DNA of 6,827 nt. Source: Ferruginibacter sp. (GTDB lineage Bacteria > Bacteroidota > Bacteroidia > Chitinophagales > Chitinophagaceae). Location of the stretch: NCBI GenBank assembly GCA_018057635.1, contig JAGPDJ010000132.1, positions 1 to 6,827 on the forward strand. Direction: 5' to 3'. The position numbers and the translations under genes are program-made. Shown piece by piece: positions 1 to 5,502 of this stretch; the stretch's first letter is position 1; the number at the start of each line of letters is the position of its first letter. The notes below the pieces were generated by a model that worked only from the letters and a program-made list of their open reading frames with translations, was not told the DNA's origin and searched no databases.

Positions 1-557
1 ATTACGATATCAATACGATGAGGGCCAATATCTTTGATCTCGGTAGCAGTACAGATCTTACAGAAACTGATACAGTAACGGTTAACCTGTGGGCACCTTC
101 AACCCTTTCAAATTCAGAACCTGATCATTCTGTAAAAGCAGTGATACATACTGATGGTACGGCAATGATGCAGTTCCCGGCAGCAGTAAGCGGCAATGAT
201 TTCTATATTGCTGTGAAGCACCGGAACCATATCGAAACATGGAGCAAACTACCGGTAACGTTTACCAGCACTACATCTTATGATTTCAGTACTGCGCTTG
301 CCCAGGCTTATGATGACGGGGTTAATCCACCGATGGCATCAGTAGCAGGCGGTAAGTTTGCGTTCTATGGCGGCGATGTGAACCAGGATGGCACCGTGGA
401 TGGCAGTGATGCAAATGATATAGAGATCGGTGCCAATAATTTTGATTATGGGTACAACGCAGCAGATGCAAATGGCGATGGGGAAACAGGCGGCCAGGAT
501 GCCAACATTGTTGAGATCAACGCAAACCTGTTTTTGTTCTATGCGAGGCCTTATTGA
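1..557 (+). CDS. Secreted protein with C-terminal dockerin-like module (5' end outside window)
   Basis: This is the last 184 or so codons of a longer gene. The frame is open to the window edge, and the residues before the first ATG (YDINT, from position 3) align with YIDINT inside the complete paralogue at 3528-4352, so the ATG at 18 is internal. The visible part holds the second half of a Bacteroidota module (TDTVTVNLW, KHRNHIETWS) and then two dockerin-like calcium loops of D-x-N-x-D-G-x6-D type at 375-410 and 465-500. The protein ends in FYARPY, followed by an in-frame double stop TGA TAA. There is no T9SS sorting domain. By family knowledge the loops should bind calcium; a role in surface attachment or protein pairing is inference. 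The last 92 codons are almost identical to the paralogue, while the preceding part is only about 62% identical. The N-terminus and total size cannot be known from here. Confidence 0.9.
   Translation, partial: YDINTMRANIFDLGSSTDLTETDTVTVNLWAPSTLSNSEPDHSVKAVIHTDGTAMMQFPAAVSGNDFYIAVKHRNHIETWSKLPVTFTSTTSYDFSTALAQAYDDGVNPPMASVAGGKFAFYGGDVNQDGTVDGSDANDIEIGANNFDYGYNAADANGDGETGGQDANIVEINANLFLFYARPY
279..554 (+). repeat. Near-identical dockerin-like coding segment, copy 1
   Basis: The 276 bases match 4074-4349 with 11 hand-counted differences (about 96% identity) and no gaps. Ten of the 11 changes are silent third-position changes; the only amino-acid change is Y to F before the second calcium loop. 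Similarity drops sharply just upstream and stops at the stop codon. It forms a direct repeat with copy 2, about 3.8 kb apart. Confidence 0.9.
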
Positions 558-603
558 TAATATTTTATAATTTATTAAAAATTTGTAATGCTGTTTATTT
601 TTG

Positions 604-646
604 CCGCATGGAGAAGCCAGATGGCCTTCATGCGGTAATTTTTTTT
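604..646 (+). terminator. Rho-independent terminator of the first gene
   Basis: The arms CCGCATG (604-610) and CATGCGG (629-635) pair perfectly. An inner stem AAGCC / GGCCTT with one bulge extends the hairpin around an AGAT loop. A run of eight T follows at 639-646. It lies 47 bases after the stop codon and is a textbook intrinsic terminator for plus-strand transcription. Confidence 0.85.
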
Positions 647-711
647 ATTCTCAATACCCGTTTATTTCATTTTAATAGTGAAATGGCTAAGAGCAATGAT
701 AAAAAGACTGG

Positions 712-742
712 TTTAACTTTAAAAAAATAGTATATATATTTG
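712..742 (+). promoter_or_regulatory. Candidate Bacteroidota sigma-A promoter for the propeller gene
   Basis: TTTA (712-715), a 19-base spacer and TATATTTG (735-742) fit the Bacteroidota pattern TTTG-N19/20-TAnnTTTG with one mismatch in the -33 box and a perfect -7 box. It lies downstream of the terminator and about 210 bases before the ATG at 955, so it implies a long leader. The rest of the 558-954 gap holds only this, the terminator, a small hairpin and A/T-rich sequence. Confidence 0.5.
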
Positions 743-820
743 ATGGGTAATATTATATTCAATATCTCCTGATACTGCTTAATCTATCTAATACAGCTTT
801 TCTTTCCCCCAAAAAAACCA

Positions 821-839
821 ATGACTTACAAAGAGTCAT
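821..839 (+). other. Small inverted repeat in the leader of the propeller gene
   Basis: ATGACT (821-826) and AGTCAT (834-839) pair perfectly around a seven-base spacer, with a possible extra T-G pair. No T-run follows, so it is not a terminator. It could be an operator half-site pair or a leader hairpin; nothing else in the sequence decides between these. Confidence 0.3.
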
Positions 840-954
840 CAACATTGAATTTCAACCAGGAATCCATTTGCGTTCATTTTTTCCGGCAAATATGAAAATG
901 AGCGGATGCAAAAAGGTTAAACAGGGTAATGTCTTAAATAAAAAAAGATACTAT

Positions 955-3300
955 ATGAAAAAAGGGTTTCATTTCAGTTCTGCCTTAATTATTTTTCTTT
1001 TGCTAACAGCGAGTGTATTTGCCCAGGCGCCCAATGCCATTCCTTACCAGGGCGTGGCACGCAATGCAACTGGTAATATTCTGGCATCTCAGCCCATCAG
1101 CCTGCGTGTAAGCATACGCAACCTCAGCAGTAGCGGTACAGTTGTGTTCAGTGAAACGCATAGTGTTACTACCAATTCGCTGGGGCTTTTTAGTGTGAAC
1201 ATAGGAACAGGTTCGCCGGTAAGCGGAACACTGGCTACTGTGAACTGGGGCAATGGCGCCAAGTTCATACAGGTAGAAATGGATGCATCAGGCGGCACAG
1301 CGTATACGGATATGGGAACCACGCAACTGAACAGTGTGCCATATGCACTCTATGCAGGTAAAAGCAACGACCTGCCTGCAGGCACTGCCAACGGCAACAG
1401 CATGCGATGGAATGGGACAGCTTGGGTGGCAGACAATGCTTTGTTTAATGATGGAATCAATGTTGGTATTGGCAATGCCACACCTGTTGCTAAATTAGAT
1501 GTAGCAGGTAATGTAAAAATTACAGATGGTTCGCAGGGAGCAGGCAAGGTATTGAAAAGCGATGCCACCGGTTTGGCAAGTTGGGGCACGTTATCTGGAA
1601 CAGATGTATTAAGTACAGCTTTACCTCCAACTTTATCCTGTCCGGTGATAGCAGGCTCGGTGGCAACGGGAAACGGTCCTCGTTCAGTAACTGTATCGGG
1701 TAATTATGCCTATGTGGTGAATTATCTAAGCAATACCAGGCAGGCCATCAACATTTCCAATCCGACCTCACCCTTAGTGGTAGGCACGACTACCTTCGCG
1801 CCAGGATCAACTCCCTATTCAACTGCTGTTTCGGGCAACGTAGCATATTCTTTGTTAAATGGCACCAATACCTTGATAGTAGAAGACATTACCAATCCGG
1901 CATCACCCACCTATGTAAACTCGGTGGCAACCGGAAGTAGTCCGCAAAGAGTAGCCTTATCGAACTTTTATGCTTTTGTAATTAATTCCGGGAGCAATAC
2001 ACTGCAGGTCTTTAGCCATACTTATGTACCTCCGTTTATTAACACCCTAAGTTTAATAGGCACAGTATCATTGGGAGTAACAGGTCTAACTTCATTAGCA
2101 GTACAAGGCAATTATGCCTATGTAACAAATAGTGGCAGCAATACCATGCAGGTGATTAACATTAGCAATCCGGGATCGCCCGTTGTAGTAGGCTCGGTGG
2201 CAACGGGTACTAATCCTCGTGCTGTAACTGTATCCGGAAATTATGCCTATGTGGTGAATGGAACCAGCAATACCATGCAGGTGATCAACATTGCCAATCC
2301 GGCATTGCCCACCTTGGAAGGCACAGTGGCAACAGGAACTAATCCTAATTGGGTAGTCGTATCTGGTAATTGTGCCTATGTGACTAATTTGATCAGCAAT
2401 ACCATGCAGGTGATCAACATTACTAATCCGGCAGCACCCACCGTGGTGAGTACATTTGCAACAGGATCTGCTCCCCAGTCAGTAGCCGTTTCAGGTAACT
2501 ATGCCTACGTGGCTAATCTAAGCAGCAATACCATGCAGGCAATAAACCTTCTCTGTTCCGGAAATTATGCTGTAACGATTAATCCTTCCACAGGTCAAAC
2601 TACAGCAATAGAACAACAATGGAATAACTCAGGTACTAATATCAGCAATAGCAATGCTGGTAATGTGGGTATTGGAACCACCACACCTACCAACAAATTG
2701 GATGTAGCAGGTTCTGTAAATTCATCTACCGGTTTTAAAATAGCGGGTGTTGCAGCAAGCGGTAATTATTTGCGTGGAAATGGAACTAATTTTGTTTCTT
2801 CTTCTTTATCAGGCAGCGATTTAACAGGTATAGTAGCGATTGCTAATGGAGGTACAGGTACGAATGTGGCACCACCAAATATCAGGTTAAGTAGTAATTT
2901 CACAACAACAGTAAATACATCTACTGCAACTAATTTATCCTTTAACATGGCTACAGGAGAAGTATGGATAGTTGAAGTAAACATAACTGCACAATGTTCA
3001 AGTACCGGTGGAGTAAAATATGCAATTGCAGCACCGGCAGGTTCTGTAGTAGAAGGTTGGTTATTCTCATCAACTTCCGCCCTTACTACTTTAAGCCATC
3101 AGCGAATTACAGCCATTAATACCTTAACTACAACAGCTGTTCATACTATAGCAAATACCCCGGCACCCGATAGAATAAGTTTTACAATTGTTTGCGGAGG
3201 AACCGGTGGAACGTGCAGCATAAATGCTGCTTCAGGAACGGCTGCTCAAACTACAACCCTATTTGCCAATTCATCTTTGACTGCTGTTAAATCGAATTGA
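955..3300 (+). CDS. Secreted seven-repeat beta-propeller protein with tail-fibre-like modules
   Basis: Encodes 781 residues. The ATG at 955 is chosen because it directly opens a classic signal peptide (MKKG, hydrophobic core, VFA with cleavage near residue 23); earlier in-frame starts (TTG 868, ATG 892, ATG 898) would put 19-29 polar residues in front of it. Order of parts: residues about 24-140, the Bacteroidota PYQGVARNATGN to LNSVPYALYAG domain; NVGIG...TP..KLDVAG from residue 169; seven LVIVD-type repeats of 43-47 residues (234 to about 535), each with a GNYAYV strand and an SNTMQVINI strand; a second NVGIG...KLDVAG module from residue 570; a GNYLRGNGTNFV / GGTGT stretch; and a C-terminal domain (643-781) resembling phage-fibre heads. 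Seven repeats predict a closed seven-bladed propeller, a usual scaffold for binding. There is no T9SS tail, S74 chaperone or visible catalytic motif, so an adhesin or surface-display role is inference. G+C falls strongly from the 5' to the 3' end. Confidence 0.93.
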   Translation: MKKGFHFSSALIIFLLLTASVFAQAPNAIPYQGVARNATGNILASQPISLRVSIRNLSSSGTVVFSETHSVTTNSLGLFSVNIGTGSPVSGTLATVNWGNGAKFIQVEMDASGGTAYTDMGTTQLNSVPYALYAGKSNDLPAGTANGNSMRWNGTAWVADNALFNDGINVGIGNATPVAKLDVAGNVKITDGSQGAGKVLKSDATGLASWGTLSGTDVLSTALPPTLSCPVIAGSVATGNGPRSVTVSGNYAYVVNYLSNTRQAINISNPTSPLVVGTTTFAPGSTPYSTAVSGNVAYSLLNGTNTLIVEDITNPASPTYVNSVATGSSPQRVALSNFYAFVINSGSNTLQVFSHTYVPPFINTLSLIGTVSLGVTGLTSLAVQGNYAYVTNSGSNTMQVINISNPGSPVVVGSVATGTNPRAVTVSGNYAYVVNGTSNTMQVINIANPALPTLEGTVATGTNPNWVVVSGNCAYVTNLISNTMQVINITNPAAPTVVSTFATGSAPQSVAVSGNYAYVANLSSNTMQAINLLCSGNYAVTINPSTGQTTAIEQQWNNSGTNISNSNAGNVGIGTTTPTNKLDVAGSVNSSTGFKIAGVAASGNYLRGNGTNFVSSSLSGSDLTGIVAIANGGTGTNVAPPNIRLSSNFTTTVNTSTATNLSFNMATGEVWIVEVNITAQCSSTGGVKYAIAAPAGSVVEGWLFSSTSALTTLSHQRITAINTLTTTAVHTIANTPAPDRISFTIVCGGTGGTCSINAASGTAAQTTTLFANSSLTAVKSN
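1654..2550 (+). repeat. Seven tandem coding repeats (LVIVD-type propeller blades)
   Basis: Repeat units start at 1654, 1783, 1918, 2059, 2191, 2320 and 2449, so units 1-6 are 129, 135, 141, 132, 129 and 129 bases. Repeats 4-7 keep the stretch AGCAATACCATGCAGG unchanged, and repeats 1 and 5 share GGCTCGGTGGCAACGGG, suggesting fairly recent internal amplification. Repeats 2 and 3 are the most decayed: repeat 3 has lost the INISNP strand and is the longest. All units stay in frame, as expected for selected protein repeats. Confidence 0.85.
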
Positions 3301-3316
3301 TAAATATCGTATAATT

Positions 3317-3489
3317 ATGAATACCCAAATTAAAGGTAAAATAACTCCGCTACTGGTAAAAAAGGTTTTATTAACGAAGCTGAAGCAAACCGTACGGCAG
3401 ATTTTGCCATCCAAAAATTAAAGCTGGGTGAAATGCCGCCAACCATTTCTGTGGAAGAATTAAAGAAACTACATATTACCATTGAATAA
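3317..3489 (+). pseudogene. Small ORF (about 57 residues) split by a -1 frameshift
   Basis: ATG at 3317 opens a 34-codon frame (MNTQIKGKITPLLVKK...) that stops at 3419-3421. From 3340 the -1 frame is open to TAA at 3487-3489 and reads like a real protein end (GFINEAEANRTADFAIQ, then LKLGEMPPTISVEELKK). The frames join at 3358-3364, where zero-frame codons GTA AAA AAG form the heptamer A AAA AAG, the slippery site of E. coli dnaX. A -1 slip there, or one extra A in the six-A run, gives a 57-residue protein. It starts 16 bases after the propeller gene stop and ends 38 bases before the next ATG, so it could be co-transcribed. I do not recognise the family. Broken gene, sequencing indel and programmed frameshift are all possible; I consider an indel the simplest. 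Confidence 0.45.
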
Positions 3490-3527
3490 ATTCCAGCGTA
3501 TAAAAAATTATCACTAAATTACTTAAT

Positions 3528-4352
3528 ATGAAAAAAGCAATCACATTATTTATCCTCTTCATAGGATTGATATCAGGCTCATCAGCATCCGCCCAAACAA
3601 TTGCACGTTCTGTTGTTTCTACGGCAGGCGGCACTTTAACCGGCGGCGGTTACAGCATCAATTATAATATAGGCGAACCAATGATCGCTTCATTAATCAC
3701 TGCTGGTAATATGATCACGCAAGGTTTTGAACAACCCGATGATGCCTTACTGAATTCCATTACGGCATCCTTTAATCTCACCGCATTCCTGGAAGGGTAT
3801 TATATAGATATCAATACCATGCGCCCAACCATATTCAACCTGGGCATGAGTACAGACCCAACAGAAACCGATACAGTGCTGGTAAACCTGTGGTCGCCGG
3901 AAAACCTGCAGGATCCTGTGTATAGTTTACCTGCCGTATTGCATACTAACGGTACCGCATCCGTGCAATTTCCGGCTGCTGTTCGCGGGCATGCATATTA
4001 TATAGCCGTTAAACACCGCAACCATATGGAAACCTGGAGCCACGATCCGGTAACTTTTATAGAGACCACGGGTTATGATTTCAGTACTGCGCTTGCCCAG
4101 GCTTATGATGACGGGGTTAATCCTCCAATGGCATCCGTGGCAGGCGGTAAGTTTGCGTTCTATGGCGGCGATGTGAACCAGGATGGCACCGTGGATGGCA
4201 GTGATGCAAATGACATAGAGATCGGTGCCAATAATTTTGATTTTGGGTACAACGCAGCAGATGCCAATGGCGATGGGGAAACAGGCGGCCAGGATGCGAA
4301 CATTGTGGAGATCAACGCAAACCTGTTTTTGTTTTATGCGAGGCCGTATTAG
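3528..4352 (+). CDS. Secreted TQGFEQP / LEGYY / dockerin-like protein
   Basis: Encodes 274 residues, complete. MKKAITLF opens a signal peptide, cleaved near SASA-Q (residue 22). Residues about 24-70 form a short Bacteroidota module with glycine-rich TGGGYSINYNIGEP and ending TQGFEQP. Residues 88-200 form the LEGYY ... TDTVLVNLW ... KHRNHMETWS module. Two dockerin-like loops follow: D215-V-N217-Q-D219-G...D226 and D245-A-N247-G-D249-G...D256, 30 residues apart; the second has Gly at position 9 where the first has Asp. The protein ends FYARPY. From memory of the family, the TQGFEQP module is usually followed by a T9SS sorting domain; here the dockerin-like module takes that place. Calcium binding is predicted from the loops; the biological role is unknown. 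It is a paralogue of the gene at 1-557, with a nearly identical last third. The start is preceded by A/T-rich sequence with no Shine-Dalgarno site. Confidence 0.93.
   Translation: MKKAITLFILFIGLISGSSASAQTIARSVVSTAGGTLTGGGYSINYNIGEPMIASLITAGNMITQGFEQPDDALLNSITASFNLTAFLEGYYIDINTMRPTIFNLGMSTDPTETDTVLVNLWSPENLQDPVYSLPAVLHTNGTASVQFPAAVRGHAYYIAVKHRNHMETWSHDPVTFIETTGYDFSTALAQAYDDGVNPPMASVAGGKFAFYGGDVNQDGTVDGSDANDIEIGANNFDFGYNAADANGDGETGGQDANIVEINANLFLFYARPY
4074..4349 (+). repeat. Near-identical dockerin-like coding segment, copy 2
   Basis: Partner of 279-554, in the same orientation: 11 differences in 276 bases, 10 of them silent. The preceding 85 codons align with copy 1 at only about 62% amino-acid identity with a two-residue length difference, so the identity step lies at or just before the codons for YDFSTALAQAYDDG. 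The sequences after the stop codons are unrelated. Confidence 0.9.
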
Positions 4353-4387
4353 GAGATGGGAGATAGAAGATTGGGATTTGCAGTTAG

Positions 4388-4424
4388 CTGGTAATAGCAA
4401 TTATTACCAGGTCTGTGTTTGTTT
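4388..4424 (+). terminator. Possible weak terminator after the dockerin-like gene
   Basis: CTGGTAATA (4388-4396) and TATTACCAG (4402-4410) form a perfect nine-base-pair stem with a five-base loop GCAAT, 35 bases after the stop. The following GTCTGTGTTTGTTTG is T-rich but not a clean T-run, so termination may be weak. Confidence 0.4.
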
Positions 4425-4469
4425 GAAAATAAAATATTAGCATGGCCCTCAATCCCTTGATAAATAGCA

Positions 4470-4495
4470 TTGCCCGGCCCTTAAGGGCCGGGCAA
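4470..4495. other. Perfect 26-base GC-rich palindrome in a convergent intergenic region
   Basis: TTGCCCGGCCC (4470-4480), TTAA, GGGCCGGGCAA (4485-4495) is a perfect palindrome able to form an 11-base-pair hairpin. Seven A (4494-4500) follow on the plus strand, so neither strand has a T-run after the hairpin and it does not fit an intrinsic terminator. It may be a protein-binding site, an RNA 3'-end stabiliser or a member of a dispersed hairpin family. Confidence 0.6.
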
Positions 4496-4576
4496 AAAAA
4501 TATCCTTAAAGATAAATTGCCGGAAAGTCTGTAAAATGGAAAGATTATTTTCTATTACATACAACGCCTTCCCGGC

Positions 4577-4610
4577 AAAAAATAAAAAAGCACTCCAACA
4601 ATTGAAGTGC
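4577..4610 (-). terminator. Rho-independent terminator of nfu
   Basis: Read on the minus strand, GCACTTC (from 4610), loop AATTGTT and GGAGTGC (to 4590) form a seven-pair stem with one G-T pair, directly followed by TTTTTTATTTTTT (4589-4577). It lies 30 bases past the nfu stop codon and is in the right orientation. Confidence 0.8.
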
Positions 4611-4640
4611 CCAACTATAAACTCTTAACTATAAACTATT

Positions 4641-5240
4641 TTACTCCGCTTCCGCCACCACTTCCTTCACTTCAGGAATCATTCTTTTCATCATGCCTTC
4701 AATACCCGCTTTTAAAGTGATCATGGAAGAAGGGCATCCGCTGCAACTTCCCTGCAACATCAGGTTTACTTTTCCATCTTCGTAACTTTTAAACTGGATT
4801 GCACCACCATCCATTTCCACCGCAGGTTTTACATAATTTTCCAGCAACTCCTTGATGCGTTTTACAATATCATTGTCATCTGCACTTACGGTATTGCTGC
4901 TTTCTGTTTTCATGATGGCAACCTCATCTTCATTCACAACTGCCTTGCCTTCTTCCAGGTATTCTTTTAAAAATTGTTTGATGGTAGGTATAATATCCTG
5001 CCAGTCTTCGGTTTCCCCGGTTTTGGTAAGGGTAACAAAATTACTGGCTATAAAAACCGATTTGATAAACGGAAATGTAAATAATACCTGTGCCAGCGGA
5101 GAAGGTTTTGCACTCGCCTCATCAGGCAGATCAATACTTTTTCCCGGATACAACAATTTATTAGCCACAAATTTCATGGTTTCAGGGTTGGGAGTCATTT
5201 CGGTATATATGCTGATAACCGGGTTTCCTGTTTTGATCAT
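4641..5240 (-). CDS. nfu: Nfu/NifU-family iron-sulfur cluster carrier protein
   Basis: Encodes 199 cytoplasmic residues. Residues about 8-95 are the Nfu N-terminal domain (SIYTEMTPNPETMKFVANK); a linker rich in charged residues spans about 96-122; residues 124-190 are the NifU C-terminal domain with VEMDGGAIQF and the cluster-binding pair in GSCSGCPSS (Cys166 and Cys169, C-x2-C). In this family two subunits hold one 4Fe-4S cluster between their C-x2-C motifs and pass it to target enzymes. Both domains are complete and the length fits two-domain Nfu1-type proteins. The ATG at 5240 gives the usual short lead-in MIKTGNPV. It has its own terminator, converges on the dockerin-like gene and diverges from the cupredoxin gene, so it is probably a single-gene unit unrelated to its secreted neighbours. 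Confidence 0.97.
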   Translation of the reverse strand: MIKTGNPVISIYTEMTPNPETMKFVANKLLYPGKSIDLPDEASAKPSPLAQVLFTFPFIKSVFIASNFVTLTKTGETEDWQDIIPTIKQFLKEYLEEGKAVVNEDEVAIMKTESSNTVSADDNDIVKRIKELLENYVKPAVEMDGGAIQFKSYEDGKVNLMLQGSCSGCPSSMITLKAGIEGMMKRMIPEVKEVVAEAE

Positions 5241-5266
5241 AATTACAAACTTTTAATATTCAACTG

Positions 5267-5274
5267 CAAAAATA
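5267..5274 (-). promoter_or_regulatory. Candidate -7 box of the nfu promoter
   Basis: On the minus strand TATTTTTG matches the Bacteroidota -7 box TAnnTTTG exactly and ends 26 bases before the nfu ATG, giving a short leader. No good TTTG lies at the expected -33 distance, so support is limited. Confidence 0.35.
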
Positions 5275-5380
5275 ACCAATAATGCCCAAGATGGTTGATG
5301 TTAAGGGTTAAAATTAGTCCTCAGGGAGCGATAATTTCTAATCTCGAAAACTGCGGCCTTCTAAAAACAGCAGGGTTAAA

Positions 5381-5403
5381 GCAACTGAAGCTATAGCAGT
5401 TGC
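5381..5403. other. Inverted repeat upstream of the cupredoxin gene
   Basis: GCAACTG (5381-5387) and CAGTTGC (5397-5403) are perfect inverted arms around a nine-base spacer that contains most of the inner palindrome GCTATAGC. No T-run follows. It sits 99 bases before the cupredoxin start, within the 262-base divergent region, and could be an operator. No TAnnTTTG box for the cupredoxin gene was found in this region. Confidence 0.3.
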
Positions 5404-5502
5404 GTATGTAAATTAAATGTCAAAGCCATTTAAATGCTCCATTTAGTGCAATGCGATGGTTTCTTACTTAGTAACTGTTCATTAACCCTAAACAAATTAT
5501 TT

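Noticed and set aside
868..954. N-terminal extension of the propeller protein from TTG 868 or ATG 892
   Set aside because: It would put polar residues ahead of a complete signal peptide that begins at ATG 955.
1089..1589. Minus-strand open frames inside the propeller gene
   Set aside because: They are shadows of a well-supported plus-strand gene and show no recognisable domain.
1654..2550. Regular repeats as a possible CRISPR or non-coding satellite
   Set aside because: Units are 129-141 bases, stay in frame and encode propeller blades; there are no short identical repeats with unique spacers.
2766..2984. Minus-strand open frame in the 3' part of the propeller gene
   Set aside because: Shadow frame with low-complexity sequence and no start context.
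3337..3342. Lost A in the AAAA run at 3338-3341 as the frameshift point of the small ORF
   Set aside because: It would also join the frames, but the six-A run at 3358-3363 is longer and matches a slippery heptamer in register, so it is the better candidate.
3927..4440. Open frames on both strands overlapping the end of the 274-residue gene
   Set aside because: They are antisense or out-of-frame readings of the dockerin-like coding sequence.
4517..4578. Inverted repeat TTGCCGGAAAG / CTTCCCGGCAA with a 40-base loop
   Set aside because: One mismatch and a long loop, with no T-run in the right place; the neighbouring hairpin at 4577-4610 explains nfu termination better.
4852..5256. Plus-strand open frame of 134 codons opposite nfu
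   Set aside because: It lies antisense to an unmistakable Nfu protein, and its hydrophobic look comes from the complementary strand.
5434..5502. Upstream ATG start for the cupredoxin gene
   Set aside because: The added 23 residues have no signal-peptide character, and MKKNLLL at 5503 is a far better start.
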